Part shown: piece after piece, positions 23,184 through 38,100 of the stretch
Layout of the letters: every line of letters starts with the position of its first letter
Numbering within the stretch: the stretch's first letter is position 1
Assembly: GCA_027487315.1 (NCBI GenBank)
Contig: JAIYDW010000092.1
Location: forward strand, 1 to 42,090
Direction: 5' to 3'
Source of the DNA: Verrucomicrobiaceae bacterium
GTDB taxonomy: Bacteria > Verrucomicrobiota > Verrucomicrobiia > Verrucomicrobiales > Verrucomicrobiaceae
DNA: 42,090 bases
Notes under the pieces: model-generated
Told to the model about the DNA's origin: nothing
The model's database searches: none
The model's input: the letters and a program-made list of their open reading frames with translations, nothing else
Position numbers and translations under genes: made by a program

Positions 23184-26100
23184 TTACGGGATCTTCTCAA
23201 ACACTGCCTGACCGCTCAAGATCGGCGTCGCCGTCGTCTTCTCGCTGAAGCTGCTTGGCAGTTGTGGCAGCATGAAGTAACCCCACGCTTGTTGCTCCGT
23301 GCCATTGCGCACGATCATCCCGACCCCGCTGACCGCCCGCGCAACCGTCGCTGGGGAACCATTGAACGGATGCGGCTGGCTCAGGCTGAACTTGAACGAG
23401 ACCAACCCGGTCGCCGGAGTGATCGTCATCGAAACCTTCCGTGGGTTGTTTAGCACATCCGGGAACACCTTGCTCGCATTGTCCACCCGCACCGCCACCG
23501 TGTTCGCGGGGCTTCCGGTCATCACAGGCAGGGACGCCTCCGAGTTCGCTTCCACCAGGTTCAACCGCGCATTGTTCGTCGTGGCATTCTGCGCCAAGCC
23601 CAACACAGGGAAGCCCTTCAACGGCGGCAAATAGCGGCTGCCAAGCACACTCAGATCAAACGGCCCGAACCCTGCCGCATACGTGCGACCCGCCGTCGAG
23701 GTACTCACCGCCTGAGCCACCTTCCACCAGCTCACTGTACCGTCCAGCGTGTTGTCCGTCGTGTCCAACGCCACCACTTGGTCAATCTGCAGCTTGCCCA
23801 GCACCGACCCGCGCGTGCTCGTCGCTGTGGTTCCATACAGAGCTCGGTAAACCAGCACCTCGCCCGTCGGCCCCACATACGTCGCCGTCGTGAACGCCGT
23901 TCCATCCGCCAGCTTGCCGGACACCGTCAGCTTGCCAGTGGTCGAACTCACCGTGAACGACGCGTAACCCGTCCCTTGTGGGATGCTCGGATTGGTCGTC
24001 GTGCCTTGCAGCGGCAACGGAATGTCCAAGCCCATCGTGTAGTAGCCCGAGTAAGCCAGCGCCGGCGTCTTGTTCGTTGGCGTCACCAACCAGGTGTTCC
24101 TCCAGCCGTCAAACTGCGCAATCGTCCGGCCATCCGTGATCGTGCCGCGCGTCAGCGGATTGACAGGGCCCGTCACAAAGCCAGCCGAGTTCAATTTGAA
24201 GCTCACCAGCAACGGCCGCAACGTCGTGCCCCGGCTCACCTTCACGGTCACACTCGGGTTCGTCGGATCACTGATCGCCGAGTTCAACGCACCTTTGAAA
24301 GGAAACACCCTGGCTCCCATCGTCAGACTGCCGCTGTAGCTCCCCGTCTTGGTCGTCGTGAAGTTAATCATCCCGCCCAGATTGCCATTCAGGCTCGAAT
24401 TCCGATCGATCGGCCCGGTAAACGCACCAATCAGACCCACATCCAGCGGATTGACCACCAGGTTCTTAATGATCGGTGTCGTCGTTCCCAGCTTGTTGGT
24501 CGCCGTGATCGTCACCGTGTAAGGAATCACCAGCTTCGTCACCTTGTCACGCCGCTCCACCGTCGCACGCCCGCTGATCAGACCCGCGCTGTTGATCGTC
24601 AGACCCGGAGGCAGTCCCACCGCCTTGAAGCTCACTGGCATCTTCAGCGGATCAGGCTGCCCCGCTTCCGACGGATTGTCCACCATCGGCACCTGATAGC
24701 TGTAAGGCTGACTCACCACCGTGTCAGGCAGATTCCAGGAACCTTCAGGCTGAAGCGCAGGCGGCTGCGTGTAGATAAACACCAAGTTGTCACCCCCATC
24801 CAAGGACCGGGTCCCAAGACCCGCCGACACCCGGCAGAAGAACCGCTTCCGACCTGCCGTCAGGTTCGGCATCCTCAACGTCCTAGCCGTCGCACCAGGA
24901 ACCTCTTGCGCGGTCGTTGTCGAAACCAGACCATCATCATCCACAAACCACTGATAGGTCAGCGGATCAGCCTTGTCCGCGGTCGCGGTCACACTCAGAC
25001 TCACCGTTCCAGGCTGTGTCAGCACAAACCGTCCGGGCTTGCGATCCACCACCGATACATAAACGACCTGCGTATCCACCTGAGTCGATCCACTCACCAG
25101 CGAGTTGCTGATCCGGCAGAAGTATGGACCCGCACGCGCGCTCGTCACGTCCTCAATCCGCAAGGTCGAGTCGGTCTCATCCCCCACTGCCTTACCTTTG
25201 AAGAACCACTGGAACTTCTGTGGCTTGCCACCACTCGTCACCACATCCAACTCCAAAGTGGAACCCACCGCTACCACCTTCGAAATCGGCTGCGTGGTGA
25301 CCACCACCTGCGCCGCTCCAAAGATCACCGTTGCCTCGTTGCTGGTCAGAGTCGTGTAAGCATTGCTCACCACCAACCGATACTTGCCTTGGTTGGTCAA
25401 ATCCAGCGTCTGGGTGATCGTAGGCGCCGTCTGGCCGCTCACAGGCGCAAACGGACCAAAGTTGGACCCCGTCAACCCGATCCGCGGTGCCCGCTCCCAC
25501 TGGTAAGTGAACGGCCCATCACCCGTCACCGCCGCCGTCAGCGTCACTGGATTCCCCTCTGGTACCGCTGGGACCGGCGTCAGAGGCTGCTGTGTGAACG
25601 CGATCGCTTGGCTCACCGTCAACACCGCCACATCACTGGTGACACTGCCGAAGCCGTTGCTCACCGTCACCGTGTAGTTACCGCTGTCAGCCACTTGCAC
25701 CCCATTGATGGTGTACTCATCATCATTAGGCGCCCCAGGAATCGCCACTGTCGCCTTCTTCCAAACGTAAGTCAGCGTGCCAGGCCCAATCGCCGTCACA
25801 TTGAAGGTCTTGTTGGTTCCAGGAGATGGGAACAACGTCGCCCCGGTAGGTTGCGCCGTGATCCGCGGCAACGTCACCACATCCAGCGTCGCCAACTGGC
25901 TATCCACCGTGTCCTCGGGGTTCGGACCATTCGTCACTCGCGCCCAGTATTCACCCGAGTCAGCACCCACCACCGCAGGAATCGTGTAAGTCACCCCATT
26001 CGCCCCTGGAATCGGATTCGCCGTCGTCGGTCCCTTATACCACTGAATCACCAACGGATCAGACCCCGTCACTCCAAGCGTGAAGGTCACCGAATCCCCC

Positions 26101-29100
26101 GCAAACACCACCCCTCCCACTGGATTCGTCGTGATCGCCGGTCCCGTGCGCAATCCATCAACTCGCAAAATACCCAGCGTGTTGAAGTCCGTCGTCACCC
26201 ACACCGGTGCCCCCATGCCATCGGTAGGCAGCGGGAACAACAAGTCGGCCAGCGACGCACCCCCGCCAATGTTCAACGTCCCCCAGTTCAACAAATCAAA
26301 CGCAGACCCTGCACTCGGAATGTATCCGGAGTCCAAATTGATCCGGATGCGCGTCCCGGCATCCAGGTTCATCGCACCCGCCACATCCAGCTGCGTGAAT
26401 CCTGTCCGTGTCAGGTAGAAGTCCAGAATGCTGAAATTGCCGGTCGTCAAATCCCCGTTCAGATCCAGCACATTCAACCCGTTGCGGACACCACCACCAA
26501 CGTTGAGCAAGGACTGCTGCCCGGCCTGATACCCCGTCCCTGCTGCCAGCACCACCGGACCCGCCACCGAGCCAATACCACCAAACGTTGCCGCGGACGC
26601 CACCGAAACCGTCCCTGTCGAAAGACTGCCACCATCCAGCAGCAGCGCACCCGAGCTAATCGTCGTTGGCCCCGTGTAGGTGTTGGCACCCGTCAAAACG
26701 GCCGTGCCCGTTCCACTCATCGTCACCGCACCCGAACCTGCCAGCACGCTGCCGATCGTCGTCGTTCCCGTAGGGCTGAAGCCAAACCCAGCCGCCGAAT
26801 CAATCGACCCCGTGCCCGCGATCGAAGCGGAACTGCCCGTCACATTCAGCGAAGACACCGTCAGGCTATTCGCCCCAATGTCCAGCGCACCCGCTCCAGA
26901 CACCGTGACCGCTCCGCTAATCGCATTGTTCACGCCCAGCAGCAGTTTGCCGTCCTGCACCACCGTGCCACCCGTGTGCGTGCTCACCACATTCAGCAAC
27001 ACGGTGCCAGCCCCATCCTTGGTCAACTGACCCGCGCCAGTCAGCGCCGTGTCCAGCGTCAACTGCGTGCTGGGAGCGGTATTGAATGTACCCCCAAGCG
27101 CCCCCAGCGTGATGCCGCGATTCGCATCATTGATCGCAAAGCTCGCCGTGCTCAACAAGGTGCCGCCATCAAGCAGCAATTGATCTGCCGTGAATGCTGC
27201 CGGTGCCGCACCCAGGTTGTCCTCGGACGAGATGGAAAGCACCCCACCCGTCACAGCCGTTTGTCCATCAAACGTATTCACCGCACTGAGTACCAATGTG
27301 CCTGCACCAGACTTGGTCAGAGTTGATCCAACTCCACTCAAAGGAGAAGCATAGGTGACCGACTGACCCGCCGTGGCAATCTTGTAAGCGGTCCCGGGAG
27401 CACTCACAAACCGGGCGGAGTAATCCACCGTGTTGCCCGCTCCATGACGCAACGTCCCACCCCCAAAGGTGATCGACCCCGTCGTTCCCAAGGCCCCCGC
27501 ACTGCCAGCTTCAACGATCCCGGCATTCAACGCCAACCCACCCGTGAAGCTGTTGTTTCCAGCCAGTGCCAGCAGTCCCACCCCGTTTTTCGTGATTGCT
27601 CCCGTTCCAAGCTGCACATCACCGCTAAAGCTGACATCACCCGCACCCGCACTCGCCAACGTCAAACCGACATCAGTCCCCGTCAGCGCGCCCAAGGCCA
27701 AGGCCCCGGCCTCACTGGAGATCGTCAACGGGCTCAAGGCAGTGATCGCTCCAGCAAAGCTGTTGCTGCCACTCCGGTTCACCAAAGCCCCGGTTTGACC
27801 CGCCGCTCCGGTTCCACTGATCGTCAATGCCTCAGCCCCAACCGCGATTCCACCTTCCAACTGCAACGTCGCCCCATCAGCAACCACCGTGCCCGCCGTC
27901 ACCGCTCCCAGTGCTGTGCTGTTTGAAATGCGCAGCACCCCGCCATTCACCGTCGTCAAACCACTGTGCGTGCCTGCCCCCGTGATCGCCCAGGAACTTG
28001 TTCCACTCTTCACGATTGCAATCGTCCCCGCACCTTCCACCACGCCATTGATCGAGTTCACCAGCGAAGCGTCCGCCGTTCCATCGAGCGTCAGAGTTTT
28101 CGCTCCGAACGTCAATCCAGTCACCACACCAAATCCAACCGCACCAGAACCGTTCGCATTCAACGTTAACCCGCCCGTCGTGCCCTGCATCCCCAACACC
28201 CGGTCGCTGCTGTGCCCGGTCCCGATGTAGTTCAAGGCCACGTTCGCTGTCGTAAGTCCCAGACGAATCATCCCGTTCCCGGCAGTCGTCGGCGCACCCA
28301 GACCGCTCGCGCCGCCACCCACGTTGCCAATCGTGTTGAACGTCACCGCTCCTGCCTGGATCTCAGTTGGACCGCTGTATGTGTTCAATCCGTTCAACAC
28401 CAGCGTGTTCGCCTGTGCTTTGCGCAAGCCACCCGCACCCGCCAGAACCGCATCCACATTCGTCGTGGCCGGGTCAGTAGTGGTGTTATTGAAGAAGAAC
28501 CCGTTAGCCGCAGTGATCGTGCCGGTTCCGGTGATGACTGGAGCTGTCCCACTCATCGTCACCAACCCACTGCTTAGATTGTTGCTGCCCAAGGCCAGCG
28601 TCGTGCCTCCTGCCAGAGTGAGATCACCTCCAACCCCAAGTGCATTGTTCGCTCCAATGGTGATGGTGCCGGCGCTGAGCACCGTCGGCCCGGTGTATGT
28701 CGCCGCCGCATTGAGCGTCAGATTCCCCGCACCCACCTTGGTAAACCCGCCCACACCCGATCCCAAACTTCCCGCCAGAGTAACATCATTCCCGTTCGTA
28801 TCCAACGTGCCCCCCCCGTTCAGGAAGCTGATCGTCCGCGCCGATAAATCGCCGATAAATCCGGTCCCAAGGCGGAGCGTTCCTCCTGCAAATACCAGGT
28901 TACCCGCCGTTCCACCAATACTCGCCAACCCACCAATCTGGAGCACACCCTCGTTGATCGTCGTCCGCCGAGTTCCACCCCCTGCCGTGTTCGTCCCCGA
29001 AAGAATCAAGGTTCCGCGTCCACCTTTGGTGATATCAGCCGACGTTGTGAGAGCGGAACTGATCGTGGCTGTGAGCGCCTTAGTCGGAACCCCAGCATCT

Positions 29101-32100
29101 GGATTCACCACATGAATCACATATTCATTGGCCGCACCCACCGTGATCCCGTTGCCAAAGCCGCCCAACGTCAATCCATAATCCCCCGCCGCCGCTGCCG
29201 GATTCAACGTGAAGAGCAATCCTCCACTCGTGATCGCGAGAGATTCGCCGGCTCCGATACTGGACACATCGTGCGTCGCTGCAGCCACGCTGTTATTGTG
29301 AAGCACGAGAGCATTCACGGTTCGTGCCGGACCGAATGGCAAGGCCAAATTTCCCGTCAGCGATTCGCGGATGTTGTTCGTGTTGGCGGCCGCAGCTGCA
29401 AAGGTGCTGTATTCCGAGGTCAGATCCAATGGGCGCAGTCCGCCAACCGGCGTTGAGACGGGATCTCCGTCTTGGTCAACCCCTGATGTCGCCGCCGCAT
29501 ACGTCAGAAACGAATTGCCCATGTGGGTGGCGGCAAGCGCACCTGTGGTTGATTCGCCAATGGCCCAAGGAATAATGGAAACATTCTTGGATCCCGCCAC
29601 CCCGGCACCACCTCGCATCGCGGTGACGAAAGCCGTCTCATTGGTGGCATTACCGATTCGGAACTGGTTGCGATCCCCGGAGTTGGTGCCAAGTGCCCGA
29701 CCGCGAGCACTGAGGGTCGCATTGTTGACACGGACAAAGTTGGTTGCGATAATCGAAGCCCGTCCGGTGGTGCCACTGGCCTCGCCGCTGAGATAACTTG
29801 CGCCCGAGTTGAACGTCAGCACTCCAATCGTTTCACTCGTCTCCGCATTCTGGTCGGTGCGAATGGCCAATCCGCGCACGATGGTCTGTCCGTTGAAGGT
29901 CCCGTCAGCCGAATTCAAGGTGATACCCGCAGTATCCAGAATCCGTGTCCCTGAACGTGTCGCGCTGATGTTGTCCAGCAGCAGGTTGCCTCCTTTGTTA
30001 ATGGTGAATGCCGAGGCATCAAGTCGACCGACACCACTCAATTGAAGCAATCCGCCATTGACCACTACGGTGCCTGTAAATCCGGAACTACTCGCATTCA
30101 GGTTCAAGTTGCCCACACTTCCGGAGTTCATAACAAGAGCGCCCGTCCCGGTGATGACACCCGAGTAGGTCGTTGATGCGCTTTGATTGAGGCTCAACGT
30201 GTTGGCACCAATGGCGACAAGCCCATTGTCCTCACCATCCGATCGCCGACCCCCTTGCAGGCGCCCGATCGTTTCATTGCTCAGCAACTGGAAGGTCGTA
30301 TTGCGGTTGTCGTCAAGAATCACCAATGAGTTGTCGCCAATGGCATTGCCGCCGCTCACCTCGAGGGTGCCTTGAAGAATGTCGGTGTAACCCGTGTAGA
30401 AGTTGTTTCCGGAGAGACGCAGCGTGCCGTTACCAGACTTCGTGATCGCGTGGTTGGTGCCGATGGCCGACGAAATCTCGAACACTTGGGAACTGTCCTG
30501 GGTGACAATCAATTCCGGAACGTTGGCCGCGATGGCTCCCGAAGTCAGTGTGCCACCAAAAATCCCGGGCGTTCCCCCGACATTGCTCGTGACCAGAATA
30601 CCGCCACTGGTGATTCCAAGCACTCCGGTCGTATTGACGTTCAAATCCGAACCTGCGGCCGCATTGAATCGCAAGCTGTTGATGCCGATTGCTGCCAAGG
30701 TACCAGTGAAGCCGGTCGTCTCATCGGTGATATGGTCACCCGTGACCCACGTCGTCACGTCGTTCTTCGGCGTCGACAGAAGTCCAACCACATTGGTCCC
30801 GCTGGTTGTGGCGAAGTAGGTTCCTGTTCCATCATTCACCGTCGCAAAGCCCGAAAGCCCCAACAGGCCATTGGTAAGGGTTGCGGTCGTTGTTATCCCG
30901 TTGGTGGCACTTTGAACGCCATTTGGAAGGATGAACCGAATCGTGCCGTCATTCGCGTTCGCCGCCCGGGTAAGGCCGCCAAAATTCAGCACTGCTTCTT
31001 GCCCGGTTCCCCCATCCACTTCAATCACGTTCGCACCACCTTCACCCAAGGTCAGCGTTGCCACGGTTTGGGTCGTAGCGGCGCTATTGTTCCCCTGAAT
31101 TTGAAGCGTACCGCCTCTCATATCCAAATTCGACAATTCCCGGAGCTTCACGGTGTTGCTGAGCTTGTAATCCAAGATCAGCGTTCCCGCATAGATGGCG
31201 CTTGCCCCGGTGGAGGTCAGCGCGCTGTTATCCCCCCTCAGTGTGACCGTTCCAGTCGCCCCGAACTTGTCAAAAGTCGCCGTTCCGGAGCTTGCCAAAT
31301 TGGCATTAATCACGCCTTGATAAAGATCCACGTTACCGAGGACCGTAAGGGTTCCTGTCCCGTTGATGGTCCCCGTGCGGTCCAAGTTCCGGTTACCCAG
31401 GTGAAGTTCGGTGACCGTTTGATTGAATGCATTCATGTTGAATACGCCAGCGAGCCCGCCAGCATCAACACCGATGCGCAACTGATCGAACTGGTTGGGA
31501 TCAACTGCATCCGAGGCACCAAGATTGATGATGCCTCCAGCAGTGGCCCTCAAGGTTGCATCGGCACTGAGAGTCGTAGTGTTATATGACAAAACACCGG
31601 AACCATTCAGGTTTAAGGTCGCCCCGGCAGTGACCGTGAAGTCATTGCGGACCTGCAACAGCCCACTGTTCAAATTCAGAAACGTCGTCGCGCCCGTTAC
31701 CGTCAGGGCGTCTCCAATTCGGCTCACTCCAATCTCATGGTTCCAGGTGCCGCCGTTCACCGTCATATCAGCCGCATCTCCTGTTTGGGAAATACCTCCA
31801 CGGATGAATCCTTGGCTACCGGGCAGCCCCGTCAAAGTCAGTTGACTGCCGTCAGCAGTCCCCGTGTTGACGATGAGACCGTTGAAGGTCAAACTCGCTC
31901 CGCCAACTCCGTTGTTAGCTAGAGTGCTACCAGTGGTCGTCGTCGTGACGACCCGATCTGTCGCCTGACTGGCATTGCCTGTGAACCGCAGCGTTCCGCC
32001 GGACAAGGTCAGTGCACTGTCCTGCCCCAGGCTGCTCGGCCCGCCACCGATGTTCGATACGGTCGCAAACTCCACCACGCCAGTGTTGACTACAAGTGGT

Positions 32101-35100
32101 CCTGAAAAGGTGTTGGCATTATTACCCAAAACCATAACACTCGAGCCGCGTTTGCTCAAGGTGCCGGTTCCACTGATCAGATTATCAACCGTGTGCGTTC
32201 CAGTACGATTGAACTCCAGAGTGGCATTATTGACGACATTCCCAGTGCCTAGATTTCCCGTGCTGCCACCATTACCAACTTGCAGGGTTCCAGTGGTGAC
32301 AGTGGTAACGCCAGTGTAGAGCGGGTTGTCATTCGCCAATGCCAACAATCCGTTGCCCGACTTGGTCAAGTTGAACGCCCCAGTCAGGGCCCCCGTGACA
32401 CTAAGAGAGGAGGCGGCCGTAAGCGATGCTGCGGAACCCGCGGCTGTCGCCGCGTTCGATATCCGGAATCTCGAGCCACTGATGATTTGGGTAATCGTCG
32501 TGCCAAACGGGATCCCAGGGCCTGAAACAACCATCCCAACCCTCAAGTTGGTGGTGTTCACTCCATCCACTTTCGTTGCGCCGTTCGCGTAGTTCGCCCC
32601 CGCGAGAGCGATGGAATCCGCCACCGTCCAGGTTTGGTCAGCCCCGAGTTTGACACTGGTTCCGATCGTGACTGAGCCAGGACCGCCTGCCGCCAAGGTG
32701 ATCCCCTGAGCACCAGCAATTTCCAAACGGTTGGTGCTAACAGTGCCTGGATTGATGGTGACCGATGTCGGAATGTTGGTGCTGGGTTCAAAAGTCAGCG
32801 AGTTGATGCGGAAGTTTTGTCCCAGTGTCGTCGTGACGGCTGCGCCCGCCGCCGCATTGGATTGGAAGAAGACATCGTTGCCTGTTCCAGGAATGCTGGT
32901 CGAGGCAATGGCACCCGCCTTGTCAGTCGTCCAATTATTCACATTTCCGTTCCACACCGTGTCTGTCTGACCGCGCCAGTAAAGATTGCCAGTGATCAAA
33001 TCACCCGTACTAACCGAAATCAGATTGTCAGTACGATTGATCGTGAAGGAGGTGAAGCCACCAGGTGTGTTGGCCAATAGCCAATCCAGGGTTCCAAGCG
33101 CACCCGTCGTCAGTCCGCCGTCGACAGACGAGATCAGGTTGTACTGCTGATTGCCTCTAAGCCCGGCGTCCGAAAGGTCCAAGAAGACTTGGTTACCCGT
33201 AAACAGGCTTAGCAGTCCCCCTGTCTTGAGATTGATCAAGTCAGTGACTCCATTGTCTCCAGGAGTGGTCAAGTCGCCCACATCAAGACTCAAGGTCGTA
33301 ATCGTGCCGCCCGTTGAGCCCAAGGACAGTGAGTCCACATTGAGTTCGCTGCGCGCGGCATTCAACAAACTCAGGGTTGAGGACGCACCTACCGAAATGG
33401 TATTGATCGCTGAGGGGGTGGCGAAACCACCACGGAATGCCAGCACGCTACCGGAACCGGTCACACTCAAGCTTCCTGTTGTGGACGCTTGTCCCAGAAT
33501 ACTCAGCCGCCCGCCGGTAACCGACGTCGAACCGGTATACCCAGCCACCCCGGTTATCACCAAGCTGCCAGCGCCGGTCTTGGCAATGCCATAACTGCCG
33601 CCGCTCTCAGCGACCGAGTCCAGAGTAAGGGTGCCAATGCCCGCACCATTCACATTGGTCACATTGAAGGTCGGACTCCCGGTAAAGGTCGTCGCTCCAA
33701 AAGCCAAGTTCGCAACGTTAGGTGCTGTATTGCCGTTCCCGTTGCTTTGCGTCAATGTCACGGCGCCCACACTAAGCGTGCCCATTCCCAAACCGATGTC
33801 GGTGGCCGCGGCTGTCGTCCGCCCGGTGCTGATCGTAGCATCGTTGGTGATGATAACATTATTGCCAAAGTTTCCGCCCGAGTTCAGACGCAAATCCAGG
33901 TTACCACCCGCTAGCGTGATCACACCCTTATTGGCAGTGCCAAAAGCCCCGGCACTACTCTGCAACCGCAATAGGCCACCGGTCACAGTCATGCTCGTAT
34001 TGGCTCCAATCAACGTCCCATAATCTGCACCCAATACCAAGGTCCCAGGTCCGCTCTTGGTCAGGTTCACGTTGTCCGCCATGCCAAACTGCCCAGCGTC
34101 ATCTAGAGTCAATGACGAGTTAAACGCAGTGTCAATTGTCGCACCACCCGCACCCACACGAACCAAATTGTAGTTTGTTGTGGCCACCCCTCCCGGATTG
34201 ACCGCCCCATTCACATTGAGACGTGCGCCATTGATCAATGTCACTGTTTTGGACGTCACATTGGCCTCCGTTGCACCGCCCCAGGACCGATCACTGTTCA
34301 CTGTAAGTCCGGCGCCATTCACCAGGATGTCTCCCGCAAACGTGTTCGCCACATTGGACAAATTCACCGTCCCTGCACCAGTGATGGTCAAGGCCACATT
34401 CGCACCAGGCAGCGCTTGCGTCGAGTTCACCGTCCCGCCGCTGATCACTGCAGTTGCCGCCAGTGAAGAATTTGCATCGGCGACTGTCCAGATTTGTGGC
34501 GCGCTAAACACAATCGGCGCAGCGATGGTGGTGACCGCCTGTGCACCTGTTTGAATTTCGATTCCCTGGCTGCCGAGAGTCAGCGTCCCCGCTGCTCCTG
34601 GCAGGAGACTCACCGAAGGGGTAGCGCTACTCAGGAATCGAATCCCCTGGACGGACACACCAGAGTCCAGCGTTGTCGTCGCCGGCGCGGCGATGGTATC
34701 CGCACTGAAGATGACAAGGTTATTCGCTCCAGGTCCGTAGTTCGTGCCAGTCAGGCCATCCGAGGTGCTCGACCAGTTGGACGTCGTCCCGCCACCGCCC
34801 AAGCCACCCCAGGCATTGTTGACTCCACCCTTCCAATACAAATCACCAGCCGCTGCTTGGCCTACCACATTCAAAGTTACGGTTCCAAGTGATGTGCTCA
34901 CATTGTAGGTGAATCCTGAAGGCAGGTTGCCTGGTTCAAAAACGCCAGGCCCCGTTATGGTCGCTCCCGTCACCACATCATAGCTATTCCCTACCGTGAG
35001 ACTGCCCAATGCAGATCCATTGATTCGCCCTCCGCCAGCATTCACCACGAGGGAACTTCCGGGCGAGAAGATCATTCGATCGGACGTCGCTGTGTTCACA

Positions 35101-38100
35101 CCCAGATTAAAACCCAGGGCACCACTGCTGACAGCTCCACCAAGATTGATCGTAACCCCTGATGGCACCGTCCAGTTGGCGGCAACACCGTCATAAAGAA
35201 GGTCAAGAGCCCCCTCCTGCGTTGCCCCAATGTTGAAGGTAGTGACGTTTGCCAGGGCCGAAGGAGAAAACGAAATAGCCCCTCCATCCACATTCACCGG
35301 AACGCTGGTGGTGTTCGTGCCCGTGATATCCAGGCGTCCACCGTTCACCACAATGCCACCCGTGAACGTATTGGCACCAGTAAGGGCCAGGCGACCATTT
35401 CCCAATTTGAGAAAGGTACCAGCCTGGCTCGGCGCGTTTGCTAAGGGTTGGCTGATGGTAATGTTGATGCCGTCTCCCACATTCAGTTTTGCACCATTGC
35501 TGGTGAGGAAGGCATTGGTGAGTCCACTCATGTAGGACGCGCTTGAAGCCAGCGGCCGCAACGTGCCGCCATCCAGAGTCAGGTTTGCTATCGATCCCGT
35601 GCCCCTTACCGTTGGAAGTGCGGGCAGAGTCACATCAGCCGTACCACCAATAGTGATCGACGAGGTGTTGGTATTTCCAGCTGAAAGCAAGGTGAAGGCA
35701 TTGGCGACAAAGGTTCCTCCGGTGAGATTGAGATTGGACACTACACCTGTCGAACCTCCGGCTGAACCCCCTAGTGCGAGCGTCCCAATCGCGGCCGTTC
35801 CGCCGGTCTGATTGAACGTGTTTGTGGTGTTATTCGCCACCGCGTCGGATCTTCCAATCGCCAACAACGACCCCGTCCCCCCCGTCATCTGCAGGCTGCC
35901 CGTTCCACTCAGATTGAATATCCCGGTTGAACCAGTGTTGACTCCGAGTCGAACACCTGTCGTGGCCGATGCCACCGTTGCCAGCGTTCCGCCACTGAGA
36001 TTGTAAATGCCGGTGTTGCCGATGTTGGCAACGTTTCCAATCAGGAGTTGACTGCCGCCCGTAAAGGAAACCGCGCCGCCACTCTGATTGACCGTTCCAG
36101 TGGCCGCTGTCGTGGCAGCATTGCCCACCGTAAAGCTAGACCCTGCCAAATTGTGAACTCCATCTAAAATGTTTAGCGTGGCATTGATTCCGGCCAGGCT
36201 CGAAACGGTAATGGCTCCCGATGTTCCCGTACGCGCCCCGGATAACGTCAAGGTCCCGCCGTTTACCAGGGTGGTTCCTGAATAGGTGTTGGCACCGCTC
36301 AATTCCAGAGTCCCCGTTCCCACCTTCGTCAGTCCCAGCGTCCCTGCGAGCGCGCCATTTTCCAAAATCCCTGCGAAGGTTGTGCTGGTATCGTTCGCGC
36401 CAGCCGTGAGGACCGCACCGGCAACGCCGCCGTTGCTCACTGTGGAACCCACACTTCCCTCCAGTGAAGCCACCGTCTGGTTAAATCCATTCAGTTCCAA
36501 ACCACCTGCCGCACCAAGCAAGTGAGCGGATGTCGCATTGAATGCAAGGGCCGCACCAGCGCGCAGTTTACCTCCATTCACAGTCGTAAGCCCCGTGTAG
36601 GTATTGCTTCCAATCAGAGTAAGCGTGCCAGCTCCTTCCTTGGTCAGATTCGCCGCCCCGGTGATTCCACCGCTTGAGGTCAAAACCGAAGACGCATCCG
36701 TCACCGTCCAACTCTGGTTCGTCCCAAGAACAACTGGGGCGGATAGGCTGACCGCTGCGGGTGCTCCAGCTTTAACTTCGATCCCATCCGCTCCTAAGGT
36801 CAAAACACCACCAACGCCGGCACCGATGCTGACAGGACCCGTCCCGGAGTTGAGGAATTTCAGGCCTTGGACGCTGAACAAGCTGTCGAGCGTTGTCACG
36901 ATTGGCGCCGCACCCGCATTGGTGGCGCTAAAATTCACCACATTCCCTGAACCCGGAGTGAAGCCCGCCTCGGTCAAGCCGGCAGTGTCCGTCGCCCAAT
37001 TGGTATTGCCTCCAGCAATGTTTGCCCAACTCTGTGTGGAGGAATCACCTCTCCAATAAAGCTCGCCAGCTGCGGCGGCCAGGACGTTCAACGACACCTT
37101 GGTAGGGTCGGTAAGATCGAGAGCGTATGTAAACCCACCTGGAAGCACGCCGAGCGCTAAATTCGAGATGTTCGCAATGCTATTCGGGCCACTGATCAAT
37201 TCATAAGTCCCGATGCCAAATCCCAGAAGTCCGCGGGCGTTGATCAGCCCGACTCCGGCGGGATCGACAGTCAATGCGCCGGTTCCTGTAAAGACAATCT
37301 TGTCCGATGTCCCAAGGGTCCCGAGTTCAAACCCTAACCCCCCGCTGGTTGTCGCACTGCTCAGAGTGATGCCCGTGTTGTTAGGCACATTCCAAGTGGT
37401 CGTCGCTCCATCAGCATACAGATCAAAACTCCCGTTGCCGCCAACGCCAACGGACAACCCTGAGATGTTTGCCAGTGATCCCGAGTTCACCGACAGTGTT
37501 CCTCCATTCACCGTGACCACACCCGTAAACGTGTTAGCGGCACTCAGGGTCAAGATGCCTTGTCCCGTCTTCGTCAATCCGCCAGCCAAGTTTGCTGTAT
37601 TGAGTGCACCAAGGGTCACAGATGCCCCTGTTCCACCACCCCCGGACAACGTCACAGTTGGAACCGTTCCTGCCGTGTAGGTTCCAGGGGAGGTGATCAC
37701 AATGCCAGTCACCTGCCCACCACTCACCACAGCATAGCCTGAAGCTGGCGTCCCGCCGGGAATCATTCCATCAGTACTGAACCGGACAAGCGGTGGCGCC
37801 ACATAGCCCGTTCCGCCAGCCACACTGATGTTCGCTTGGGTCAGCCCCACTGATGTTGCGGCGCCCACGAGAGGCTGTCCGATCGTGCTGTCAAATCCAT
37901 TGCTATCGAAGATCAGGCCCCCACTGAACGAAGGCGCGCCAACGACCGCCGAGTTGTCAATCGCCCCAAAAATCGTGGAGGTCACCGTCACCGCTGCAGT
38001 GGTTGCGGGAATGACATTGGCCATGTTCGCACTCGACCGCAAAGTGCCCCCGGCAAAGTTGAGATAGACGTTGTTACCCGAAGTACCCGTGCTGGGGAAA

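Noticed and set aside
23778-27326. Open frame of 1,182 codons on the plus strand inside the giant gene
   Set aside because: It is fully antisense to the Ig/PATR-coding frame, its translation is Arg/His-rich without any domain, and such frames arise from the codon bias of the repeat protein.
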